This document shows positions 51,999 to 61,792 of a DNA stretch of 64,000 nt, piece after piece (positions within the stretch are counted from its first letter, which is position 1; each line of letters begins with the position of its first letter). Source of the DNA: Bradyrhizobium sp. LMTR 3 (GTDB lineage Bacteria; Pseudomonadota; Alphaproteobacteria; Rhizobiales; Xanthobacteraceae). The translations under genes and the position numbers were made by a program. The DNA lies in NCBI RefSeq assembly GCF_001693485.1, contig NZ_MAXC01000013.1:1-64000 (forward strand), in the 5' to 3' direction. The notes beneath the pieces were generated by a model. That model was not told the DNA's origin, did not search any database, and saw only the letters and a program-made list of their open reading frames with translations.

Positions 51999-53575
51999 CG
52001 TCTCCTGGTGCCGAAGACGGAGGAGAAGCGGGTGGCGCCGTGTGACGGCGCCTGCGGTCTCGGGGAAGGCGGCGGCGTCGGCGCGGGAGGCGGTGGCTGA
52101 ACAATTGCAGCGGGCGCGCGATCATAGGTGGTCCGCTGTTGTGACACCGCGGCGCGTTGCGGCACAGGTTCGAGCGGCGTCGGCGATATTGCCGCCCGGC
52201 TGCCGCCGCCATCCTTGCGCGAGGACATCCGCTTCATCTCCTCGCGAAGCGGCCACTTGGCTTTTTCGGCGGCGACCTGGACGCATTCGATCAATGCGGT
52301 GTTCTTGGCCTCGCGCCGGTGCGCCTTCATGTCGCCGTCGCGATAGGCGTTGAGGATGCGGAACTCCATCGGGTCGATGCCGACGAGATGCGCGAGCTTG
52401 TCCATCTGGCATTCGAGCGCAAAGTCCATCGCCGTGACGCCGAACCCGCGCATGGCGGTAGCAGGCGTCCGGTTGGTGAATACGCAATACACGTCGCCAT
52501 GGACGTTCGGGATCGTGTAAGGGCCGGGCAGGTGGGCGACGCATTTGACGACGGCGTAGCTTGAAAGCCTTGTATAGGCACCGCTGTCGAAATAGGCGCG
52601 GATCTTCCGCGCGACGATACGACCGTCGCGCATCACGCCGTCCTTGATGTAGATGCGCTCGGCGCCGCGCGGCGAGCCGAACTGCATCTCCTCTTCGCGG
52701 CCGAGCTGATAGCGCACCGGGCGCCCAGTCAGCATTGCGCCGAGAATGGCGAGCGGCTCGGTCAGCGTATCCACCTTGCCGCCGAATCCGCCGCCGACGG
52801 TCCCGCCGATGAAGTGGAAGGTGTTGGAGGGTACGTCGAGGATTTTGGCGCAGGTATCGAGCGAGAAGAACAGCGCCTGCGTCGAGGTATAGACGACATA
52901 GCGGCCGTTGGTATCGGGGGCTGCGATCGAGCCGTTGGTCTCGGTCGGCGCATGCTCGATCGGCGACATCTGATAGCGCTGCTCGAGCACATGGTCGGCC
53001 TCGGCAAAGCCGCGCTCGACGTCGCCGAAGCGCAGCTTCTGATGATCGTAGACGTCATGGTAGACGAATGTGTTCTTGGGGTACGTCTCGTTGACGACGG
53101 GCGCGCTGGGTTTCAGGGCTTCCTCGACGTCGAACACCGCCGGCAGCGGCTCGTAGTCGACGCGCAGTTTCGCCATCGCCTCAAAGGCTTCACGCGGGCT
53201 GTCGGCGACGATGGCGACGATCGGCTCGCCCTTGTAGCGCACCTTGTCGACCGCGAGCGACGGCTCGTCGTCCTTGCCGAAATTGATCAGGCTGAGCAGG
53301 GTGTTGAGATTACGCGGCACGTCGGCCCCGCGAATGATGCGCCGCACGCCGGGCGATCGTTCCGCTTCCATCGTATCGATGCGGCGCAGGCGGGCATGCG
53401 CGTGTGGGCTGCGCAGTACCTTCAGATGGAGCATACCCTGCAGCTTATGGTCGTCGAAATAGGTCGAAGTGCCCGTGACATGGCCGAGCATGTCCTGGCG
53501 CTGCGTGCCTTTCCCGATCTCTTTCAGATTATCGTCACGCTCGTCGGCGAAGATGTCCTTGCGCAGTTCCAGCAT
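51995..53575 (-). CDS. Molybdenum hydroxylase large subunit, N-terminal half
   Basis: This 526-residue protein has the XDH a/b hammerhead domain (about 1-160) and the first Mo-pterin domain (about 165-460), with Gly-Gly-Thr-Val-Gly-Gly-Gly-Phe-Gly-Gly-Lys and Ala-Met-Arg-Gly-Phe-Gly (Arg near residue 374). The latter is XDH-like rather than the CO dehydrogenase Cys-Ser-Phe-Arg loop. The last 60 residues are Pro/Ala/Arg-rich and end where the family continues into the second domain, now a separate gene. ATG 53575 gives the normal N-terminus. It hydroxylates a carbon next to a ring nitrogen or carbonyl; the substrate is unknown. Confidence 0.85.
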   Translation of the reverse strand: MLELRKDIFADERDDNLKEIGKGTQRQDMLGHVTGTSTYFDDHKLQGMLHLKVLRSPHAHARLRRIDTMEAERSPGVRRIIRGADVPRNLNTLLSLINFGKDDEPSLAVDKVRYKGEPIVAIVADSPREAFEAMAKLRVDYEPLPAVFDVEEALKPSAPVVNETYPKNTFVYHDVYDHQKLRFGDVERGFAEADHVLEQRYQMSPIEHAPTETNGSIAAPDTNGRYVVYTSTQALFFSLDTCAKILDVPSNTFHFIGGTVGGGFGGKVDTLTEPLAILGAMLTGRPVRYQLGREEEMQFGSPRGAERIYIKDGVMRDGRIVARKIRAYFDSGAYTRLSSYAVVKCVAHLPGPYTIPNVHGDVYCVFTNRTPATAMRGFGVTAMDFALECQMDKLAHLVGIDPMEFRILNAYRDGDMKAHRREAKNTALIECVQVAAEKAKWPLREEMKRMSSRKDGGGSRAAISPTPLEPVPQRAAVSQQRTTYDRAPAAIVQPPPPAPTPPPSPRPQAPSHGATRFSSVFGTRRR

Positions 53576-53586
53576 AGCGGCGTCCT

Positions 53587-54066
53587 TTAGGCGCGGGCAC
53601 GCCCGCCCGATGCGGCGGCGAGCACGGCGTTGATGATCGGCTCGTAGCCGGTGCAGCGGCAGATATTGCCGGAGATCGCCTCGATGACCTCGGCGCGGCT
53701 CGGCGACGGATTGCGATCGAGCAGCGCTTTCGCCGCCATCAGCATGCCCGGCGTGCAGTAGCCGCACTGGGCCGCGAACTGCTCCATGAAAGCGCGCTGC
53801 AACGGATGCAGGTTGGGACCGTTTTTCAGCCCGTCGAGCGTTTCGACGGCGCGACCGTTCACGGTTTCTGCAAGCGTCAGGCAGGAAAGATGCAGCTCGC
53901 CGTCGATCAGCACGCTGCAGGCGCCGCAGCCGCCCTGGCCGCAGCCGAACTTTGGCGTCATGTCGCCGATCAACTCGCGCAGCGCGACCAGCAGATTGAC
54001 GCCGCCATCGACGAATAGCGCGACGTCGCGGCCATTGTGACGAAATTGCAAGGCGGTCTTGGTCAT
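53587..54066 (-). CDS. Molybdenum hydroxylase [2Fe-2S] subunit
   Basis: This 159-residue subunit carries two [2Fe-2S] clusters: Cys42, Cys47, Cys50, Cys62 (plant-ferredoxin type) and Cys101, Cys104, Cys136, Cys138 (helical domain). It passes electrons between the Mo site and the FAD subunit. It is co-transcribed in the order FAD, FeS, large subunit, with short gaps of 6 and 11 bases. Confidence 0.93.
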   Translation of the reverse strand: MTKTALQFRHNGRDVALFVDGGVNLLVALRELIGDMTPKFGCGQGGCGACSVLIDGELHLSCLTLAETVNGRAVETLDGLKNGPNLHPLQRAFMEQFAAQCGYCTPGMLMAAKALLDRNPSPSRAEVIEAISGNICRCTGYEPIINAVLAAASGGRARA

Positions 54067-54072
54067 GAAGGC

Positions 54073-54891
54073 TTACTCCAGGCCGGACAACAGGCGGCGA
54101 AGATGAACGCCGACGATCTCGCGGCGATACCAGGCGCTGCCAAGGGCATTATCTGTCGGTGACACGCCTTCGGCGGCTACCGCCGCAGCAGCGTTGATTG
54201 CCGCATCGTCAAGCGCGCGTCCCTCCAGGGCGCGCTCAGCGGCCCTGGCGCGAATTTGCGTCGCGGCCATCGAGCCGAGCGCGATGCGCGCACCTGAAAT
54301 GCGGCCGCCGCTCGAAGGCAGGTGCGCCGCCAGCGTGATCACCGAGCCGCCCTTCGGCTTGATGCGGGCGATCTTGCGATAGCGGAAGGCGTCAGTGCTT
54401 GCCGGCCGCTGGCACGAGACGGCCAACACGAGCGCGCCGCTCTGCCGTTCGCGCGATTGCAGGAATTCTTCGATAGGCATGTCGCGGGCGCCAAGACCGC
54501 CCTGGACGGAAACTGTCGCATCGAGCGCCAGCAGGGCGACGGTGAAGTCGCCGTAGGGGCTGGGCGCGAACAGATTGCCGCCCACCGTGCCCATGTTGCG
54601 CACGGCCGGCCCGCCGATCGAACGAGCCGGCGCGTGCAGAAAGGCGAGTTCGCGCTCGGCCAGAATTCTCGCAAAGGTGACGCCGGCGCCGATCGTGACG
54701 CGCGAGCTTGCGACGTCGATGCGGGTCAGCGCCAGGTCGGTCGCGCGCACGACGGTTGAGATCGAGACATCGCCCTCGTTGAGGGCGCGCATGACGAGCG
54801 TGCCGCCGCCGAGATAGCGCGCGCTGCGGTCGGACGACAATGCCGACGCCGCCTCGCCAAAATTCGCGAATGTTTTCACCGTGACGGGCAT
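54073..54891 (-). CDS. Molybdenum hydroxylase FAD subunit
   Basis: This 272-residue subunit has an FAD-binding PCMH-type domain (Ala-Arg-Tyr-Leu-Gly-Gly-Gly-Thr-Leu and Arg-Asn-Met-Gly-Thr-Val-Gly-Gly-Asn-Leu) and a C-terminal CO dehydrogenase flavoprotein domain (about 170-270). It transfers electrons from the Fe-S subunit to an acceptor. It follows the SRPBCC gene by 16 bases and precedes the Fe-S gene by 6, and together they make an XDH/CODH-type enzyme. Confidence 0.91.
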   Translation of the reverse strand: MPVTVKTFANFGEAASALSSDRSARYLGGGTLVMRALNEGDVSISTVVRATDLALTRIDVASSRVTIGAGVTFARILAERELAFLHAPARSIGGPAVRNMGTVGGNLFAPSPYGDFTVALLALDATVSVQGGLGARDMPIEEFLQSRERQSGALVLAVSCQRPASTDAFRYRKIARIKPKGGSVITLAAHLPSSGGRISGARIALGSMAATQIRARAAERALEGRALDDAAINAAAAVAAEGVSPTDNALGSAWYRREIVGVHLRRLLSGLE

Positions 54892-54907
54892 GGCTTCGCC
54901 TCTGCTT

Positions 54908-55351
54908 TCATGCAGCCTCCTTCAGGTGCCGTCGAATGGCGTCGAAGCCGGCTTGATAGATCTGTTCCGCAACCATCTGCGTCAGCCGCTCGGCATCGGC
55001 AGGCCGCGTGGTGAACCTGGATTCCCAATGCCAAAACGTGCGGTCACCGTCGGTGACGGGCAGCAGGCGGACATGGGCGACATAGTTGAACATCGGGATC
55101 GGCGTATCGAGCAGGCAATAGCTGAAGGTCTGTTCGAGGTCGGACAGGGCGAGCAGTTGTTCGCGCAGCTCCGAGCCGTCCTGCAGCTTGAAGCGACGTA
55201 CGCAGCCGATCTTGTCGGCGGCCTGCGCGCGCTCGATCGTGCTGGTGGCGACCTCAGGGTGCCAGCGGTCGTGGCCGTTGAAATCGCGCAGCACGTTCCA
55301 GACCGCTGATGTCGGCGCGTCGAGGATCGTGCTTTTGACGATATGCGGCAA
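54908..55351 (-). CDS. SRPBCC-family protein, second copy
   Basis: This 147-residue START-like fold protein (polyketide cyclase/CoxG-like) shares the segments Trp-His-Pro-Glu/Ala, Asp-Lys-Ile-Gly-Cys-Val-Arg and Pro-Val-Thr-Asp-Gly-Asp with its upstream neighbour, so the two are paralogues from a tandem duplication. The start is TTG 55351, after GGAGG five bases upstream and only one base after the previous stop. The family binds hydrophobic ligands; CoxG proteins anchor CO dehydrogenase to the membrane, which would fit the next gene set. Confidence 0.8.
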   Translation of the reverse strand: MPHIVKSTILDAPTSAVWNVLRDFNGHDRWHPEVATSTIERAQAADKIGCVRRFKLQDGSELREQLLALSDLEQTFSYCLLDTPIPMFNYVAHVRLLPVTDGDRTFWHWESRFTTRPADAERLTQMVAEQIYQAGFDAIRRHLKEAA

Positions 55352-55352
55352 G

Positions 55353-55790
55353 CTAGCCTCCGAAAGCGCGCTTGAGCGCGTCGAAACCGCCCTGGAATAC
55401 GCCGCTGCCGATGTTGCTGACGAGCTCGTTTTCACGCTCGGGCGCGCAGTCGAATTCGGCGGTCCATTCCAGAAAAGTCTGGTCGCCGTCGGTCACGGGC
55501 GTCAGCCGCAGCGTTGCGACGTAGTTCTCCACCCCCATCGGCGACTCCAGGATGGAGTAGGTGCAGAACATGTCGTAGTCGGAGAGCCCGAGCAGCTTTT
55601 CGCGGATACGATCGCCATTGCGCAGGCGAAAGTCGCGCACGCATCCGATCTTGTCCGCGGGCTCGCCGCCCTCGATGCGGCTCTCCGCAATCGCGGGATG
55701 CCAGTTCGGCAGCCCGTTGAAGTCGCGCACGCGCGCCCAGACGCGGTCGTTGCGGGCGTTGACGACAGTGGAAACGTAGACCCGGGCCAT
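55353..55790 (-). CDS. SRPBCC-family protein, first copy
   Basis: This 145-residue START-like protein is paralogous to the next gene (Asp-Lys-Ile-Gly-Cys-Val-Arg core, Gly-Phe-Asp-Ala near the end). It may bind a hydrophobic substrate or intermediate, or help attach the hydroxylase to the membrane as CoxG does. It begins 9 bases after the flotillin-like gene, which supports a membrane-associated enzyme complex. Confidence 0.82.
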   Translation of the reverse strand: MARVYVSTVVNARNDRVWARVRDFNGLPNWHPAIAESRIEGGEPADKIGCVRDFRLRNGDRIREKLLGLSDYDMFCTYSILESPMGVENYVATLRLTPVTDGDQTFLEWTAEFDCAPERENELVSNIGSGVFQGGFDALKRAFGG

Positions 55791-55799
55791 GGCGTGCTC

Positions 55800-58697
55800 T
55801 CAACCCTTCTTGCGCGGTCCACGTTCGGCGGGAGGCTCGCCCGCGGCGGGGGGCGAAGCAGGCGCGTCAGGTTTGCCCTGGCCGCCCTTGCGCGTTGCTT
55901 CCTTGATACCCTGCATGTCGCGCGCCTCGCGGATTAGACCGGGCATCCTGGCGAGGCTGCCGCCCTCGACGCCGATGTCAGAAAGGATCGAGTCGATCAG
56001 CGGCGCCTGCACCCGGTAGCGCAGCGCCGAGTCGATCACTTCGTCGGTCGCGCTGCGGCCGCCATTTCCGCCGCCTCCGTTGCCATTGAGGCCGTCGACC
56101 TGGAGGATGCGGATGCCCTCGATTTTCTCCATCGGCTTGACGCTCTCGCGCACGATGCCCTCGATCCGGTCGAGCAGCTTGCGGCGGAACAGCGAGTAGC
56201 GCGCCTGGTCGGTGAGCACGTTCTCCGCTTCGTTGAGCAACCGCTGCGCCTCGGCTTCGACCGCGGCGCGCACGCGTTCGGCGTCGGCAGCGATACGGGT
56301 CTCCTCGGCCCGCTTCTCCGCCAGCAGCACCTCGACGGTCTTTTGTCGTTTGGCGATCTCGCTTTCGCGGGCGGTGACGACGCGCTCGGCCGCTTCGGTC
56401 GCGCGCACCCGCGCATCCTCGGCGGCCACCTTGGCGGCGGACTCCTCCAGTGATTTCTGGTACAGGGTGATGGCCTTTTCCATCAGCGCCGTTTCGACGT
56501 CCTTTTCGCGATTGACCTCGAGTTTCCGCAAGTCCCGCTCGCGGCCGATACGGGCTTCGTCGAGGCCGCGGTCGGAGGCGATGCGCGCCCGCTCGACTTC
56601 CTCGCGGGAAGCGATCTCGGCTTCCTGCAGCGCCTGGACACGGCCGACTTCGAGCTGCTCGATCGCGCGCCGGCGAGCGAGCCGGGCGGCCTCCAGCGCC
56701 TGTTCACGCGAGACGTCCGTCGTCTCGACTTCCTTGCGCGCGTTGATCTCGGCCTGCTTGACCTGGCGATCGGCGTCGATGCGCTCGGAGCGCTTGGCGG
56801 CGAGCGCAATCACGCGCTCCTCGTCGGCGATCTCGACCGCCTTCTTCTGGTCGATGTTGAGCACCTCGCGGGTCTTCGACGAGGCGATACGCTCGGCTTC
56901 GAGCGCCAGCTCGACCTCGACGCGGCGCCGCTCGATGGCGTCACGCCGCTTGAGTTCGGCGGCTTCGATCGATTCGGTGCGATCGATCTCGAGCCCCCTG
57001 GTTTCCTTCTCCGCCCGGATACGCTGGGCGGCGATCACCTTCTCCTGGGCAATGCGCGCGGCCTCGATGGCTTCGCGCGAGGCGATATCGGCCTCCTCGA
57101 TGGCGCGGTTGCGCGCAATTTCGAGCGAGCGAACGCGCTCTTCCTGGGCAATACGTGAAGCTTCGGTCGCCTCTCGTGCGGCGATCCCGGCGACCTCCAG
57201 TGCCTGGTTGCGCTCGATTTCGAGCTTGCGCGTGGTGTGCTCGGCGCCGATCCGCTCCGCCGCGAGGGTGCGCTCGCGGGCGATCCGCGCGGCTTCCACG
57301 GCCTTCTGCGCCTCGATCTCCGCTTCCTGGATGGTGCGGACCTGCTGGATTTCCAGCGAGCGGGTACGCTCGTCGGAGGCGATACGTTCGACGTTGACGA
57401 TGGTGGTTTGGGCAATGCGGGCCTTCTCGGTGGCCTCGCGCGCCGCTATTTCGGCTTCCTCCACCGCGCGGGTCCGTTCGATCTCGCGCCTTCGGGTTTC
57501 TTCCTCGTTGGCGATCCGCGCGTCGGTGACGGCACGGTCCTGCTGGATGCGCGCCTTTTCGATCGCTTCGCGTGCCGTGATCTCGGCTTCCTCGACGGTT
57601 CGCGTGCGCTCGATGTCGCGCTGCCGCACCTCGCGCTCCGAGGCGATGCGCGCGGTATCGACCGCGCGCTGATTGGCGATCTTGGCTTTTTCGATTTCCT
57701 CGCGCGCCAGCAGTTCCTTTTCCTCGACCGCGCGGGTGCGCTCGATCTCGCGGTGCCTTGTTTCGCGCTCGGAGGCGATCCGCGCTTCGGCAATGGCGAG
57801 CTCGTTGGCGATCCGCGCCTTCTCGATCGCCTCGCGGGCGGAAATTTGCGCTTGCTCGGCCTCGGTCTCGCGCAACGCGCGCTCGCGAGCTACTTCGGTG
57901 CGCTGCAGCGCCCGGCGCATCTCGATGTCGCGCTCCTGTTCGAGGCGGGCGGTCTCGCTCTCGCGCTCGATCTCCAAGGCCTGCCGCTCGGCATCGAGGT
58001 TGCGGGCGCGGATCTTGATCATCGAATCCTGTTCGATGTCGTTGCGCAGCTTGCGCTTGGCCTCGATGTCCTCCATCAGCCGGGTGAGGCCCTCGGCGTC
58101 GAAGCGGTTCGACGGATTGAAATATTCCAGGTCCGTCTGGTCGAGATCGGTGATGGCAACCGACTCCAGTTCAAGTCCGTTCTGGGCCAGCGCTTCGGCA
58201 GCGGCAGCTTTCACTCGCGCGACATATTCGCCGCGCTGCTCGTGCATCTGCTCCATGGTCATTTCGGCGGCGACTGACCGGATCGCCGAGACGAACTTGC
58301 CGGAAAGCAGGGCGTGCAACTGCCCCGGCTCGAGCGTGCGCCGTCCGAGCGTGGCGGCGGCGATCGCGACGGCTTCACGGGTCGGCTGCACGCGCACGTA
58401 AAAATCGGCCTCGATGTCGATACGCATGCGGTCGCGGGTAATCACCGCGTCATGCTTGGCCCGCACGATGCCCATCGGCAGCACGTTCATATTGACGGGC
58501 GTGTAGTCGTGAATGAACGGCAGCACGAAGGCGCCGCCGTTGATCACCACGCGCTCGCCCAAGAGACCGGTGCGGACGAAGGACACTTCCTTCGACGATC
58601 GGTGATAGAGCCAGTTCACGACATAGACGACAATGGCGATCACGACGATCGCGACGATCAGCCAGAGGATCAATTCGCCAACCAGAGTCCCCGACAT
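55800..58697 (-). CDS. Giant flotillin/SPFH protein with 44-residue hendecad repeats
   Basis: This 965-residue membrane scaffold has one N-terminal transmembrane helix (about 8-30) and an SPFH/flotillin domain (about 35-200). A very long Glu/Arg/Ala/Ile helix spans about 205-800, inside which residues 287-506 are five consecutive near-identical 44-residue units (four 11-residue hendecads each), followed by one 33-residue unit (507-539) and further degenerate copies. The Gly/Asn-rich tail (about 868-880) leads to an extra C-terminal domain (to about 925) and a Pro/Lys end. Ordinary flotillins are about 430-680 residues. ATG 58697 follows GGAGG. It lies directly before the SRPBCC and hydroxylase genes. 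Confidence 0.88.
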   Translation of the reverse strand: MSGTLVGELILWLIVAIVVIAIVVYVVNWLYHRSSKEVSFVRTGLLGERVVINGGAFVLPFIHDYTPVNMNVLPMGIVRAKHDAVITRDRMRIDIEADFYVRVQPTREAVAIAAATLGRRTLEPGQLHALLSGKFVSAIRSVAAEMTMEQMHEQRGEYVARVKAAAAEALAQNGLELESVAITDLDQTDLEYFNPSNRFDAEGLTRLMEDIEAKRKLRNDIEQDSMIKIRARNLDAERQALEIERESETARLEQERDIEMRRALQRTEVARERALRETEAEQAQISAREAIEKARIANELAIAEARIASERETRHREIERTRAVEEKELLAREEIEKAKIANQRAVDTARIASEREVRQRDIERTRTVEEAEITAREAIEKARIQQDRAVTDARIANEEETRRREIERTRAVEEAEIAAREATEKARIAQTTIVNVERIASDERTRSLEIQQVRTIQEAEIEAQKAVEAARIARERTLAAERIGAEHTTRKLEIERNQALEVAGIAAREATEASRIAQEERVRSLEIARNRAIEEADIASREAIEAARIAQEKVIAAQRIRAEKETRGLEIDRTESIEAAELKRRDAIERRRVEVELALEAERIASSKTREVLNIDQKKAVEIADEERVIALAAKRSERIDADRQVKQAEINARKEVETTDVSREQALEAARLARRRAIEQLEVGRVQALQEAEIASREEVERARIASDRGLDEARIGRERDLRKLEVNREKDVETALMEKAITLYQKSLEESAAKVAAEDARVRATEAAERVVTARESEIAKRQKTVEVLLAEKRAEETRIAADAERVRAAVEAEAQRLLNEAENVLTDQARYSLFRRKLLDRIEGIVRESVKPMEKIEGIRILQVDGLNGNGGGGNGGRSATDEVIDSALRYRVQAPLIDSILSDIGVEGGSLARMPGLIREARDMQGIKEATRKGGQGKPDAPASPPAAGEPPAERGPRKKG

Positions 58698-58721
58698 CTC
58701 TTCCTCCCTTTGGTCTCGGCG

Positions 58722-59555
58722 TTACCGCGCGCCGATCGCCTTGAATTTGCGTACCTGCTCGGTGAGCGCGCGCTCCACCGGCAGGCGCTCCATTGAGGAG
58801 GCGCCATAAAAGCCGTGGCATTTGCGCGTGTGTTTCATGATGAAATCGGCGTCGGCGGGCTCGGCGATCGGGCCGCCATGGGCCAGGACCAAAATGTCCG
58901 GATTGACGCTGAGCGCGGCTGCCGCCCAGGTGTCGATCTGTTCCGGGCAGTCTTCGAGCTTCGGCGCGGTATGGGCACCGATCGCGCCGCCGGTGGTGAG
59001 GCCGAGATGGCAGACGATGATGTCGGCGCCCGCGATCGCCATCGCGGCGGCTTCGCTCTCGCTGAACACATAGGGCGTCGTCAGCATGTCCTTGTCGCGC
59101 GCCTTGGCGATCATATCGATCTCCAATGCATAGGACATTCCGGTTTCCTCGAGATTGGCGCGGAATACGCCGTCGATCAGGCCGACGGTCGGAAAGTTCT
59201 GCACGCCGGCAAAGCCCAGCGCCTTCAACTGATCGAGAAAGCTGTCCATGTCGCGGAACGGATCGGTGCCGTTGACACCAGCCAATACCGGCGTCCGGGT
59301 GACGACGGGGAGCACTTCGCCGGCCATCTCCAGCACGATCGCGTTGGCGTCGCCATAGGGCATCAGCCCGGCGAGGGAGCCGCGTCCTGCCATGCGGTAG
59401 CGGCCGGAATTGTAGATCACGATCAGGTCGACGCCGCCGGCTTCCTCGCATTTGGCCGATAGGCCGGTGCCGGCGCCGCCGCCGACGATCGGCTCGCCCT
59501 TGGCGGCCATGTTGCGAAACTTCTTCAGGATGGCTGAACGTTCGAACTTCGCCAT
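58722..59555 (-). CDS. PEP-hydrolase/Tm-1-partner TIM-barrel protein
   Basis: This 277-residue protein belongs to the phosphoenolpyruvate-hydrolase/isocitrate-lyase-like TIM-barrel family ([24 protein letters not shown]). In plants the same domain is fused behind a Tm-1-like (UPF0261) domain in the Tm-1 antiviral protein; in bacteria the two are usually neighbours. Here the Tm-1-like domain is encoded 2 bases upstream, fused to LivF. The reaction is not established for the family. It starts at ATG 59555. Confidence 0.85.
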   Translation of the reverse strand: MAKFERSAILKKFRNMAAKGEPIVGGGAGTGLSAKCEEAGGVDLIVIYNSGRYRMAGRGSLAGLMPYGDANAIVLEMAGEVLPVVTRTPVLAGVNGTDPFRDMDSFLDQLKALGFAGVQNFPTVGLIDGVFRANLEETGMSYALEIDMIAKARDKDMLTTPYVFSESEAAAMAIAGADIIVCHLGLTTGGAIGAHTAPKLEDCPEQIDTWAAAALSVNPDILVLAHGGPIAEPADADFIMKHTRKCHGFYGASSMERLPVERALTEQVRKFKAIGAR

Positions 59556-59557
59556 GG

Positions 59558-61792
59558 TCACCTCGCGACTTTCCGACGTGTCCCCGGGCGTCCGACCAGG
59601 GGACGGAGCGCGTTGACGATGGCGGATGCAAATTCGGGTTCGTTGATGTTGCGCCTGATGCGGATGAGCTGGCGGTTGCCGGTCTGGCGCACGCTGCGTT
59701 CCAGCGCTGTAAACAGCGCCGCGTCGGCTTCCGGATCCCAGAACGGCTGGCCCAGCGCGTCGAGTGCGGAGACGCCGCCTTCCGGCAGGAAGAAGCGCAC
59801 CGGCCCGTCCATCCGGTTGAGTCTCTCGCCGATCCAGCGGCCGATGCGGTCGTTCTCTTCCGGCGTGGTGCGCATCAAGGTCACCTGCGGATTGTGAAGG
59901 TGGAATTTGCGCTGGCGGTAGCGTTCGGGAATGGTGTCGGGCGCGCCGAAATTGACCATGTCGAGCGCGCCGGCAGAGCCGATGAAGGGGACGCGGCTGC
60001 GGATGATCGCGCCGAAGCGGTCGTCGGTCGCCGGGAACACGCCGCCCATCAGGAGATCGCAGACTTCCGTCGTCGTGAGATCGACGACGGCCGCGAGCAT
60101 TCCGGAATCGACCAGCTTTTCCATCGAGCGTCCGCCGACGCCGGTGGCGTGGAAGACGAGGCACTCGAAATCGTTGCGCAGATCGGCTGCGATCTTCTGC
60201 ACGGCCGGTGTCGTCACGCCAAACATGGTGATGCCGACAGCGGGCAACGCAACCCGCGCGTTACGCTCGGCCGCGCCTTGATTTTCGAGACGCGCCTTCA
60301 CCATGCCGGCGATGGCGTTGGCGCCGTTAGCGAGCACGGCACGCGAGATCGAATTGAGGCCCTGCACGTCGGTGACCGAATACATCATCGTGATATCGGC
60401 AGGCCCGACATAAGGGCCGACATCTCCCGACGCGACGGATGAGATGATGAGTTTCGGAACGCCGACGGGAAGGCCGCGCATGCCCGGCGCGACCAGCGAG
60501 GCGCCGCCGGAGCCGCCGGCTGAGATGATGCCTGCGACATTGCCCTGACGGCGCAGCCAGTTGGCGAAGGCATCGGCCATCGCGGTCACCGACGCGCCGC
60601 GATCGGAGCCGAATACGCCCGACCCGCCGCGGCCATGGTTGAGCGCGATTTCCTGGGCGGAGACGTCGCAGGTGGAGAGCTTGCCGCTGGTGGAGACATC
60701 GACCAGGCGCGTCCGCAAATCGTGTCCGGCGACCACGTCGCGGATGAAGCGCAGCTCCTCGCCCTTGGTGTCGAGGGTGCCGACGACGAGAACCACGGGT
60801 GGTCCGGACGCGGTTTGAACGACGGCACCGGCCTGGCGTTTCTGCCGTGCGGCGTCTTCAATCCGGGTGATGCCCGTCGAAAGTGTGCGCGCGGCTGCCT
60901 CGATGCGCGCAATCGGTGCCGGCTGCGACCAGCGCGTCGGCAGCGTGGGATTGGAGATATAGATGCGGATTGGCGCTGCGCTCGACGCGCGCGGCGGTGC
61001 GGGCTGTGCCTTCTCCGCGCTCGCATCTGGAGCTTCGATGTCCGCTTCCGGATCGGCGTGGACTCCAACGACTCCAACACCGAGCAGGCGTTGTTGCAAC
61101 TCGCGGTCGGCGGCAAGGCGCGCGGAGTCGATGATGCGATTGATGCGGCCATTGACCATGATCGCGACGTTCTTCGAAATCGCCGTCGCGACGCCGATGT
61201 TCTGCTCGATCACCAGCACCGACATCTCGCCGTCTTCGGCAAGCCGCACCAGCATTTCCTCGACCTGGGCGACGATGACAGGCGCAAGGCCTTCGGTCGG
61301 CTCGTCCATGATGAGGAGATGCGGATTGGTCAGAAGCGCGCGCGAGATCGCCAGCATCTGCTGTTCGCCGCCCGAGAGCTGGGCGCCGCCATGGTCCTTG
61401 CGTTCGGCAAGGCGGGGAAACGTCTGGTAGATGCGATCGATGGTCCAGACGCCGCGCCGCATCCCGGCCGCCAGCCGCAGATGTTCGTCCACGCTGAGCG
61501 AGCGCCACAGCCGTCGCCCTTGCGGAACGTAGCCGACACCTGCTTGCGCGATCCTCGCCGGGCTGAGGCGGGTGATGTCCTCGCCGCGGACGCGAACCGA
61601 ACCACCGCTCGCCCGCAGCAAGCCCATGATGGTCTTGCACAGGGTCGTCTTGCCCATGCCGTTGCGGCCGACCACCGAGAACACGCCTGAATCCAGCGTC
61701 AGGTCGACGCCCTGCAAGGCATGCGAATGGCCGTAATAGACATCGAGGCCCCGGACTTCGAGGGCAGGCGCTGAACGGCTGAAATCACTCAT
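59558..61792 (-). CDS. LivF-type ABC ATPase fused to a Tm-1-like (UPF0261) domain
   Basis: Residues 10-245 of this 744-residue protein are a LivF-type ABC ATPase: Walker A Gly42-Arg-Asn-Gly-Met-Gly-Lys-Thr49, signature Leu-Ser-Gly-Gly-Glu-Gln-Gln, Walker B Leu-Leu-Ile-Met-Asp-Glu-Pro. A disordered Pro/Ala linker (about 250-325) joins a Tm-1-like ATP-binding domain (about 328-740) with [19 protein letters not shown] and His-Ala-Thr-Gly-Val-Gly-Gly-Arg. It starts at ATG 61792, 8 bases inside livG. The frame runs through without a stop, so the fusion is real in this sequence. It couples uptake to an enzyme, an inferred role. Confidence 0.88.
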   Translation of the reverse strand: MSDFSRSAPALEVRGLDVYYGHSHALQGVDLTLDSGVFSVVGRNGMGKTTLCKTIMGLLRASGGSVRVRGEDITRLSPARIAQAGVGYVPQGRRLWRSLSVDEHLRLAAGMRRGVWTIDRIYQTFPRLAERKDHGGAQLSGGEQQMLAISRALLTNPHLLIMDEPTEGLAPVIVAQVEEMLVRLAEDGEMSVLVIEQNIGVATAISKNVAIMVNGRINRIIDSARLAADRELQQRLLGVGVVGVHADPEADIEAPDASAEKAQPAPPRASSAAPIRIYISNPTLPTRWSQPAPIARIEAAARTLSTGITRIEDAARQKRQAGAVVQTASGPPVVLVVGTLDTKGEELRFIRDVVAGHDLRTRLVDVSTSGKLSTCDVSAQEIALNHGRGGSGVFGSDRGASVTAMADAFANWLRRQGNVAGIISAGGSGGASLVAPGMRGLPVGVPKLIISSVASGDVGPYVGPADITMMYSVTDVQGLNSISRAVLANGANAIAGMVKARLENQGAAERNARVALPAVGITMFGVTTPAVQKIAADLRNDFECLVFHATGVGGRSMEKLVDSGMLAAVVDLTTTEVCDLLMGGVFPATDDRFGAIIRSRVPFIGSAGALDMVNFGAPDTIPERYRQRKFHLHNPQVTLMRTTPEENDRIGRWIGERLNRMDGPVRFFLPEGGVSALDALGQPFWDPEADAALFTALERSVRQTGNRQLIRIRRNINEPEFASAIVNALRPLVGRPGTRRKVAR

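Noticed and set aside
50970..53575. Frameshift explanation for the split large subunit
   Set aside because: The first half carries a Pro-rich tail of dozens of residues and the second has its own overlapping start, so one indel does not explain it.
56212..57672. A 486-codon open frame on the plus strand, rich in Ser/Ala/Arg
   Set aside because: It is a shadow of the repetitive flotillin gene on the other strand.
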